The position numbers and the translations under genes are program-made. A DNA stretch of 64,000 bases, taken from NCBI GenBank assembly GCA_003565625.1, contig PXBD01000050.1:58113-122112 (forward strand), given 5' to 3'. The DNA is from Gammaproteobacteria bacterium (GTDB lineage Bacteria > Pseudomonadota > Gammaproteobacteria > Xanthomonadales > Wenzhouxiangellaceae). Of this stretch, positions 58,929 to 64,000 are shown one piece after another (positions within the stretch are counted from its first letter, which is position 1; every line of letters starts with the position of its first letter). The notes beneath the pieces were generated by a model. That model saw nothing but the letters and a program-made list of their open reading frames with translations. It was not told where the DNA came from and did no database searches.

Positions 58929-60617
58929 TTGGGAACCAAGCGTACTCTGGAGGCATCTGAACGCGGCAGGGATGATGCGCTCCAAGTCTCTCGCTTCAGC
59001 CTGACCACGAGGCTGACCGTGGCGCTTTTGCTTCTGGCCTGGGTTCCTCTGCTGATTGCGTTTTCTTTGCAGTACCGCCTGGTGGATCGCAACCTGGAGG
59101 AACAGGGAGAACTTCAGCTGGCGCAGCTGGCCGAGGTACAGCGAAGACGCGTGGACCGGGAACTGGAAGGCATGGTCAACGGCCTTGCCCTGGTGGCGAG
59201 TCGAACCCAGATGCGAATCAGCCTCGATGAGTTCGGCCGCAGCGCCGACGAAGCCGATAAGGCATTTGTCCAGCAGATTCTGACCGATGCAGCCGACTCG
59301 GCAGAGCATCTAGAGGGCGGCTGGGTTTACGATGTGTCCGATCAACCGGTGGCCAAAGTGGGTCGTGTTTTCCGCTTCCCGGCCCTCCAGGTGTTCGAGC
59401 AGTTGCCTGAGTTGGCGGCCAACAGGATGGGGCCGTACTGGGTCGATGATGAGTGTGAACGAGTCATCTGGACGGGTACCGACCTTGAACTGGACGGGCG
59501 GCTCATTGGGCGCCTGGTGCTCGCATTCGGCACTCAGCGGCTTCGATCTCTGCTGGACGACTTTCCCAATCCGGCAATCATTGGCCAAAGCCATATTATT
59601 CTGGAGCGACCCGACGGAGCTCGTTGCGTGTTGTCGAGTACCGTGGCCAATGAGGAGGAGGACGCGGCCGCAGCGTTGCTGTCAGAAGAGCAGATTTTGG
59701 AGATCAGCGCCAGAATGCAGCCCGGCGAGAAGCTTCTGTCCCCGTTTGATGACCAGCAATCCACCCTGATTGCGCTGACCCTAAGGTCTGCATCCGCCCG
59801 CCTGATGGTTCATTCGGCGCCACGTATGCAACAGCAGTTGCGGACCACCATGCTGGCTGGATATGGCGGTGTCCTGGCCGCCCTGCTGGCGCTGACGACC
59901 CTGTTTTCGTACTGGGTTTCAACCTGGATCAGCGCTCCGCTAAAACATCTGACCAAGGCCGTGAGCTCGGTGCGCGCGGGTCGTAATCTGCCGCCGATGG
60001 ACATCAAACGCTGGCCACACGAAGTCTTGATTCTGGCCCAGGCGCTGCGCGACCTGACCACGGCACAGCGCCAGTTTGTTACCGCCCTGCGCAAGGAAAA
60101 CCGGCAGCGACGCGCGGCCCAAAGCCAGCTGCTGGATCTGGCCAATACCGATGAACTGACTGCTCTGGCCAACCGGCGCCAGTTTATCCACTGCCTTGAA
60201 CAACAGGCTGCCAACCCCGCGGCTCACGCGGCCCTGTTGTACATGGATCTGGATCGGTTCAAACCGGTCAACGATGAGCATGGCCATCAGGTTGGCGATG
60301 AGGTTCTCAAGACCGTGGCCGAGCGCCTGATCAATGCGGTTCGGGAACAGGACGTGCCCGCGCGCATGGGAGGGGATGAGTTTGCTGTGCTGCTAGTGGA
60401 CGACGAGCACTGGCCCCAGGTCGAGCAAATCGCGGAGCGCATCGAGGGCTCCGTTGCCCAGTCCATCACGGTTGGCGATATCACGGTCCGGGTCGGATGC
60501 AGCATCGGCGCGGTCAAACTGACTCCCGGTCAGAGCATCCACGAGGCCATGAAGCAGGCTGACGAAGCAATGTACGCCGTCAAACAAGCGAGAAAACAAG
60601 GTCCGGGAGGCTCCTGA
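58929..60617 (+). CDS. Membrane-bound diguanylate cyclase
   Basis: The 562-residue protein has two membrane helices (about 29-48 and 303-325) around a large periplasmic sensor domain, a HAMP-like linker, and a GGDEF domain with active site MGGDEF at 480-485. The inhibitory I-site RxxD is intact (REQD at 472-475), so product feedback is expected, unlike the degenerate protein at 3675-5720. DLANTDELTALANRRQF is the domain's N-terminal signature. The TTG start, with GGGAG upstream, is inferred. The sensed signal is unknown. Confidence 0.88.
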   Translation: MGTKRTLEASERGRDDALQVSRFSLTTRLTVALLLLAWVPLLIAFSLQYRLVDRNLEEQGELQLAQLAEVQRRRVDRELEGMVNGLALVASRTQMRISLDEFGRSADEADKAFVQQILTDAADSAEHLEGGWVYDVSDQPVAKVGRVFRFPALQVFEQLPELAANRMGPYWVDDECERVIWTGTDLELDGRLIGRLVLAFGTQRLRSLLDDFPNPAIIGQSHIILERPDGARCVLSSTVANEEEDAAAALLSEEQILEISARMQPGEKLLSPFDDQQSTLIALTLRSASARLMVHSAPRMQQQLRTTMLAGYGGVLAALLALTTLFSYWVSTWISAPLKHLTKAVSSVRAGRNLPPMDIKRWPHEVLILAQALRDLTTAQRQFVTALRKENRQRRAAQSQLLDLANTDELTALANRRQFIHCLEQQAANPAAHAALLYMDLDRFKPVNDEHGHQVGDEVLKTVAERLINAVREQDVPARMGGDEFAVLLVDDEHWPQVEQIAERIEGSVAQSITVGDITVRVGCSIGAVKLTPGQSIHEAMKQADEAMYAVKQARKQGPGGS

Positions 60618-60626
60618 ACAGGGCGC

Positions 60627-60977
60627 TCAATCCGGAACCGCTACATCCACATAGCCGCACTCGATGGCTCGCTCCATCGCAGCGAAAGCGTCGCGCAGTT
60701 CTTCAAAGCGTCGGCGGGCCTCACGCAGTTCCACAATGCGCGAGTCTTCAGGCAGACAATCCTGACTGGTGCGCCCAAGCTCCAGCGCCAGGTCGAGATA
60801 AGCAGCTCTTGAACGAGCCACGAGGGTTGCCAGCGTCAGGCAACGCTCCCGGTTCAGCTCGGGCATGCGCTCGTGGACGATGGTGCGATTGATCTGTCCA
60901 ATCTCGCGCTCGAGCTCCAGCACGAACTGGCGATGTCGGCGCAGGCGGTACTCGTCGTCGAACTCATGTTCGCTCAT
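60627..60977 (-). CDS. Hypothetical helical protein
   Basis: I do not recognise this 116-residue protein. It is highly charged and predicted to be all helix (for example FVLELEREIGQINRTIVHER and RIVELREARRRFEELRDAF), with no signal peptide, membrane segment or known motif; it could be a coiled-coil adaptor. The ATG at 60977, with GGGAGG about nine bases before it, is preferred over a GTG at 60983. It ends nine bases from the convergent diguanylate cyclase gene. Confidence 0.6.
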   Translation of the reverse strand: MSEHEFDDEYRLRRHRQFVLELEREIGQINRTIVHERMPELNRERCLTLATLVARSRAAYLDLALELGRTSQDCLPEDSRIVELREARRRFEELRDAFAAMERAIECGYVDVAVPD

Positions 60978-61183
60978 GGCCACATCCCTCCCGGAAATTC
61001 AGTGTGTATGAGCAGGGATAATGCCTAATCTTGCCTTCCGAGTCCACCCGGGGAGGCGGTGTTCGCGAGGGCTTGCTCGTAATCGCGGGTCTTGCAGACT
61101 TCACAGCGCGGATCTATTTGCCGTTGATTCGGCGGCGAAGAATCCGAGGGCGTTACGATTTCGTCACAAGGCTCGGACGCCAG

Positions 61184-61211
61184 CCAAAACAAAGCCCGCA
61201 CGAGGCGGGCT
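61184..61211 (-). terminator. Intrinsic terminator of tRNA-Asn
   Basis: On the minus strand AGCCCGC and GCGGGCT form a perfect seven-base-pair stem with a five-base loop, followed by TTTGTTTT. It lies 17 bases past the tRNA-Asn 3' end. Confidence 0.8.
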
Positions 61212-61227
61212 ACGTTCTTGAATAATT

Positions 61228-61304
61228 TGGCTCCCCGGGTCGGATTCGAACCAACGACCTAGTGATTAACAGTCACCCGCTCTAACCAGCTGAGCTACCG
61301 GGGA
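61228..61304 (-). tRNA. tRNA-Asn (GTT anticodon), CCA encoded
   Basis: On the minus strand acceptor TCCCCGG pairs with CCGGGGA, the D-arm is GCTC/GAGC, and the anticodon loop CTGTTAA carries GTT (asparagine). The T-loop is TTCGAAT, followed by discriminator G and CCA. Confidence 0.95.
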
Positions 61305-61318
61305 ATCGCAAGAGCGGA

Positions 61319-61347
61319 ATTATCCATGAATTCCGGCAGACGGTCAA
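61319..61347 (-). promoter_or_regulatory. Sigma-70 promoter of tRNA-Asn
   Basis: On the minus strand TTGACC, a 17-base spacer and GATAAT form a near-consensus promoter (five of six in each hexamer). The start site would fall about eight bases before the mature tRNA 5' end. Confidence 0.75.
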
Positions 61348-61354
61348 CCGCTGC

Positions 61355-61969
61355 CTAGTCGCCGAACTCGTCGATGTAGTCCTCGATCGAGGCCTTGACG
61401 ACTTTGGCGGCGTGTTCATGGCCATAGATCTCGTCGATATGGGTAGTCACGGCTTCGCCCGGCAGCAGTTTGTAGGTCAGGAAGTAGTGGCGCAGGCGTT
61501 CGGCCAGGCTGTCGGGCAGTTCGCTGATATCGCGCGCATCACCCCACAAAGGGTCGTTTTCGAGTACGGCCACGATCTTGTCGTCCGCTTCCTCGTCGTC
61601 GATCATCTGCAGGCCGCCAATGACGCGCACGTTGAGCACGACTTCAGCGCGGGTGATCGGGCGCTCGGAGAATACGCAGATATCCAGCGGGTCACCGTCA
61701 CCGCGCTTGGCCTGGGGAATCAGGTCACCGACCCGCTGCCCGCAGAACGTGCGCGGAATGAACCCGTACAGGGTAGGGGGCTGCGATGACGTGCGCTGGG
61801 GGCGGTCTACGCGCAGATAGCCGGTTTTTTTGTCGATTTCGTACTTGACCGTATCGAACGGAGTGATTTCGATGTAAGCCTGGAGACGGTAGGGCGGTTC
61901 GCGGCCGACTTCCAGGCCGTGCCAGGGGTGCGGGCGCCAGCGATAGAACGGTTGCGGAAATGAGGGCAT
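61355..61969 (-). CDS. ppa: Inorganic pyrophosphatase
   Basis: This is a family I (soluble) pyrophosphatase: KYEIDKKTG and [10 protein letters not shown] supply metal-binding residues, and YGFIPRTFC is conserved. The 204-residue length is slightly longer than the 175-residue E. coli enzyme, by an N-terminal extension ([12 protein letters not shown]) seen in a family subgroup. It drives biosyntheses forward by removing pyrophosphate. tpm is 43 bases upstream. Confidence 0.96.
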   Translation of the reverse strand: MPSFPQPFYRWRPHPWHGLEVGREPPYRLQAYIEITPFDTVKYEIDKKTGYLRVDRPQRTSSQPPTLYGFIPRTFCGQRVGDLIPQAKRGDGDPLDICVFSERPITRAEVVLNVRVIGGLQMIDDEEADDKIVAVLENDPLWGDARDISELPDSLAERLRHYFLTYKLLPGEAVTTHIDEIYGHEHAAKVVKASIEDYIDEFGD

Positions 61970-62012
61970 GAAGATGTGTCCAGTGAGTGCCTACCGGTCA
62001 GTATAAACGGCC

Positions 62013-62666
62013 TCAGACCGCCTGTAGGCGGTAAACGGTTTCGTGCAGCGCCTGGATGCCGCGGTTCTGGAATTTCGGGCTTTCGGCTAGAACGTCGCGC
62101 CGCTCCAGGACCTCATGGTCGAAAGCCTCGAACCCCGATACTTCCTCAAGTGGAACCGAGAAAGGCGGTCCATCAAATTGATCTTGTTGATATTCCAGTG
62201 TAACAAGAAGCCCGCATGCCCGGTCTTCCAGGCAGTCGCGCAGATGGCTGATGTAGGCAGCGCGCATGGCCGGGGGCAAGGCAATCAGCGCGGCCCGGTC
62301 ATAGAAGGCGCGAAATCTCCGGGCCGGTCGATAGGCGAAAAAGTCGCCTTGCCACATCAGGATGTCGTCGGCCCGGTAGCCGGGCAAGCCGCCGGGCGCG
62401 CCGGGGTCGACGAGTTGCGGTTGGCGGTTCCACTCGGCGAAGAAGTCGCGAACGGCGATCGGGTCGAGTTCCACGCCATGCACCGGGTGGCCCAACTGGT
62501 GCAGCCAGTGCAGATCCAGTGATTTCCCGGCCAGCGGGACCAGGACCGGTTCGTTGTGGCCGACCTCAAGGTCGGGCCAGTGTCGCTCCAGGCTCCAGTG
62601 AACCTGATTGCCGTGGAAGCCGATTTGTCCGCTGCGCCAGCGCTGGTGCCAGAATTCTTTGTCCAT
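62013..62666 (-). CDS. tpm: Thiopurine S-methyltransferase-family protein
   Basis: The 217-residue protein begins WHQRWRSGQIGFHGNQVH and has the SAM-binding PLAGKSLDLHWLHQLGH region, VHGVELDPIAV and DRAALIALPPAMRAAY, all typical of bacterial TPMT homologues, which methylate thiopurines and inorganic selenium or tellurium compounds. The natural substrate is unknown. A short AT-rich patch (about 62173-62211, coding around LLVTLEYQQDQFDG) contrasts with the rest. It is the last intact gene before the dif-like site. Confidence 0.93.
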   Translation of the reverse strand: MDKEFWHQRWRSGQIGFHGNQVHWSLERHWPDLEVGHNEPVLVPLAGKSLDLHWLHQLGHPVHGVELDPIAVRDFFAEWNRQPQLVDPGAPGGLPGYRADDILMWQGDFFAYRPARRFRAFYDRAALIALPPAMRAAYISHLRDCLEDRACGLLVTLEYQQDQFDGPPFSVPLEEVSGFEAFDHEVLERRDVLAESPKFQNRGIQALHETVYRLQAV

Positions 62667-62719
62667 GACTGCATTCTAGCGTTTGCAACTGGGTTCGTCC
62701 TTCGCCACATCCATCCTAA

Positions 62720-62747
62720 ACTTTACATAATATACATTATGCGAACT
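62720..62747 (-). other. dif-like XerC/XerD recombination site (chromosome dimer resolution)
   Basis: On the minus strand the XerC arm is AGTTCGCATAA, the six-base centre is TGTATA and the XerD arm is TTATGTAAAGT. This matches the E. coli dif site, as I recall it, at 24 of 28 positions, with all mismatches in the outer arms; the central 19 bases are identical. It lies between intact tpm and a restriction-helicase remnant in a gene-poor stretch. dif is where XerCD resolves chromosome dimers in the terminus. Confidence 0.85.
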
Positions 62748-62908
62748 ATTGGATGAGCCGGATGCGGCAGCGACGCGAAGCCGAAACACAAACAAGTAAA
62801 TCTGGAAACTTTCCCCAAGCAACCCCGGATTACTAGATTGCTGGTTTCAGTTGTGAGGGCTCATTATTTGTTACTAGTCAGGACGGAGTCGAAGATCGGT
62901 GCTGTAAG

Positions 62909-63283
62909 TTATACGTAGCCAGCTGCTGCGCTTGATTTGTATAGTTGCCAAATATCTTCAGAAACAGCGATTTCCTGACGAATGTGAGGACTTTTAAGAT
63001 CAATTACTCTTAGTCCTCCCCCATCGTCCGCAGCAATTGCTTCGACCCGATGGAAAACGTCGCTGCACGCAGCTGCAAGCTCTGCAAGTGCGTTGATCTT
63101 CGGCAGAGCATCCGCCAAGTGATGCCCATGCGGATCGGCGATGGACACATGCACCTCTTCGGCATTCCCATGGAAAAAGATAAAATCTGGACACATCCGA
63201 CGCCAGTTGCCCTGCCCGTCTTGGTGGGCAATGGCCACTCCGGCTGCTGACATTGTAGTCGGCGACTGCATGTCAGCCTCCAT
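62909..63283 (-). pseudogene. C-terminal remnant of a restriction/DEAD-box helicase (type III Res-like)
   Basis: The 124 codons read as the tail of a large Res/helicase polypeptide: CPDFIFFHGNAEEVHVSIA, DPHGHHLADALPKINALAEL, FHRVEAIAA, RVIDLKSPHIRQ and LYKSSAAAGYV resemble the end of type III restriction subunits and related helicases. No helicase motifs occur and the codons upstream of 63284 show no homology, so the rest of the gene is missing. No methyltransferase is nearby. Family recognition is by eye and moderately sure. Confidence 0.55.
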
Positions 63284-63606
63284 GAGCGCAAGCCGAGTGG
63301 CGTGCCTGAGCCGTTTCGGTCGTACTACGCACTCTGACAGCCCCGGCGAGGCTGGTGGCGCGAGCGGTTCTTGTTTACGCGTTTCTGGATGCAGTCCCGA
63401 GGGCAGTTTCCTGAGCCCGCCGGCCTGGGGCGCCTGCTGGTGACTTTGCGCTCAAGGAGAACGCCACGACGCGGGCAACAGAACTCTTCCCTTTTCCAAC
63501 CGACCATTCCCGATTGCGGTGAGAGCCGTCCCAAATGCGGAACAGATTCCGCCTTTAGCGTTCTGTTGTAAGTTTCAACTAACTGATTTTCAGACAAAAT
63601 TGATTT

Positions 63607-63622
63607 TGGCATGAATTATGCC
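63607..63622 (+). promoter_or_regulatory. Palindromic operator or sigma-54-like element upstream of the membrane fusion gene
   Basis: GGCAT-GAATT-ATGCC is a perfect inverted repeat starting 26 bases before the start codon. It also has GG and GC ten bases apart, as sigma-54 promoters do, but the -12 element is poor and would start transcription almost at the ATG. An operator is more likely than a promoter. Confidence 0.35.
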
Positions 63623-63633
63623 TAAAGGGGGGC

Positions 63634-64000
63634 ATGGACATACAACGCCCAGACCTCAAACGAAAGCGATTCATCCGCTACCTGCTCTACTCTGCGGCAG
63701 CGATTGGTACCTTGGCGATCGCTTTGATTAGCATCGCGAGCCTTGATACAGCAGCTCCGCGCATCGACCGTGCCTCGGTCTGGACCGGGACTGCCGAGCA
63801 GGGGGAATTCGTGCGCGATGTGCGCGGTCCGGGCAATCTGGTGCCGCGCGAAATTCGCTGGATTCCGACGGCCAGCCCCGGACGGGTCGAACGCATCCTG
63901 GTGCGACCCGGCGCACCGGTGGATGAGGAAACCGTCCTGGCCGTCCTGTCCAATCCCGTTCTGGAGGGTGAAGTCGAAGAAGCCGAATGGGCGATTGCCA
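63634..64000 (+). CDS. HlyD-type membrane fusion (periplasmic adaptor) protein, partial
   Basis: The frame opened by ATG 63634, with an AAGGGGGG run just upstream, is open to the right edge (122 codons). It begins with a basic segment, KRKRFIRY, and a membrane anchor (LLYSAAAIGTLAIALISIA), then a beta strand region GEFVRDVRGPGNLVPRE and PGRVERILVRPGAPVDE, the biotinyl-lipoyl hairpin start typical of MacA/HlyD adaptors. It presumably precedes ABC or RND transporter genes beyond the window. The C-terminus is not seen. Confidence 0.8.
   Translation, partial: MDIQRPDLKRKRFIRYLLYSAAAIGTLAIALISIASLDTAAPRIDRASVWTGTAEQGEFVRDVRGPGNLVPREIRWIPTASPGRVERILVRPGAPVDEETVLAVLSNPVLEGEVEEAEWAIA

Larger units (their letters stand above)
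62748..63633. other. Gene-poor, AT-richer region beside dif
   Basis: Apart from the helicase remnant, about 500 bases here have no supportable gene. The first 160 bases are visibly AT-rich. Between 63284 and 63633 I see a 9-base inverted repeat CAACAGAAC/GTTCTGTTG (63476-63484 and 63560-63568) and a small hairpin GCGGAA-CAGA-TTCCGC (63537-63552). No transposase, integrase or RNA gene was recognised. Confidence 0.5.

Noticed and set aside
61021-61225. Two overlapping plus-strand frames of about 65 codons upstream of tRNA-Asn
   Set aside because: They lack a ribosome site, run over the tRNA terminator and show arginine/alanine-rich shadow composition.
63325-63612. 95-codon minus-strand frame beside the membrane fusion gene
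   Set aside because: It is full of repeats and basic residues, has no family signature, and crosses inverted-repeat DNA. I treat it as non-coding until shown otherwise.
63607-63622. Sigma-54 promoter for the membrane fusion gene
   Set aside because: GG and GC have the right spacing, but the -12 element is ATGCC rather than TTGCW-like and the transcript would start one or two bases before the ATG, without the ribosome site.

Overview
The window is a GC-rich chromosomal segment from a gammaproteobacterium. The evidence is gene content and gene order: gluQ-accA-tilS, efp facing epmB, mtaD-ubiG-mupP, mfd-csiV, thrS-infC-rpmI-rplT-pheS-pheT-ihfA-merR, a complete Na+-NQR operon with apbE and nqrM, rnr-rlmB, scpA-scpB-rluB, yciI-bolA-ppi, and smc-zipA-ligA. 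Several of these blocks are arranged as in Pseudomonas and Xanthomonas relatives. A FimX-like protein, FolE2 and Na+-NQR together hint at an environmental, perhaps salt-adapted lineage near the Xanthomonadales/Chromatiales; no genus can be named from sequence alone.

Layout. 0-19.5 kb: metabolism, tRNA modification, envelope and redox proteins (partial tilS, accA, gluQ, htpX, a degenerate GGDEF-EAL protein, epmB/efp, mtaD, ubiG, mupP, hslO, a squalene/phytoene-synthase-like protein, slp, fmdB, an SDR, a HIT protein, MFS, csiV, mfd). 19.5-27.2 kb: translation block between tRNA-Val and tRNA-Pro; infC starts with AUC. 27.3-31.7 kb: folE2, then a translationally coupled operon of lytic transglycosylase, M23 peptidase and unknown lipoprotein. 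31.8-39 kb: nqrABCDEF-apbE-nqrM. 39-43.5 kb: two CBS-domain genes, rnr, rlmB and a deaminase. 43.6-47.7 kb: an exported DUF4168 protein behind a well-spaced sigma-54 promoter, facing a histidine kinase/NtrC-type regulator pair. 47.7-58.3 kb: chromosome segregation, division and repair genes (rluB, scpB, scpA, bolA, queF, smc, zipA, ligA). 58.4-62.7 kb: UspA, a diguanylate cyclase, an unknown helical protein, tRNA-Asn, ppa and tpm. 62.7-63.6 kb: gene-poor, AT-richer DNA with a dif-like site and the remnant of a restriction helicase. 63.6 kb to the end: the start of a HlyD-type membrane fusion protein.

The main discovery is at the right end. Positions 62720-62747 match the XerC/XerD site dif at 24 of 28 bases, and GGGNAGGG (KOPS-like) octamers across the window point mostly toward it. 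The window therefore probably contains the replication terminus/dimer-resolution point. The restriction-helicase remnant beside dif may be left over from a past insertion. The most promising functional module is the sigma-54 promoter, two-component system and DUF4168 gene. Most of the rest is housekeeping, and no wholly new defence or biosynthetic system is visible.
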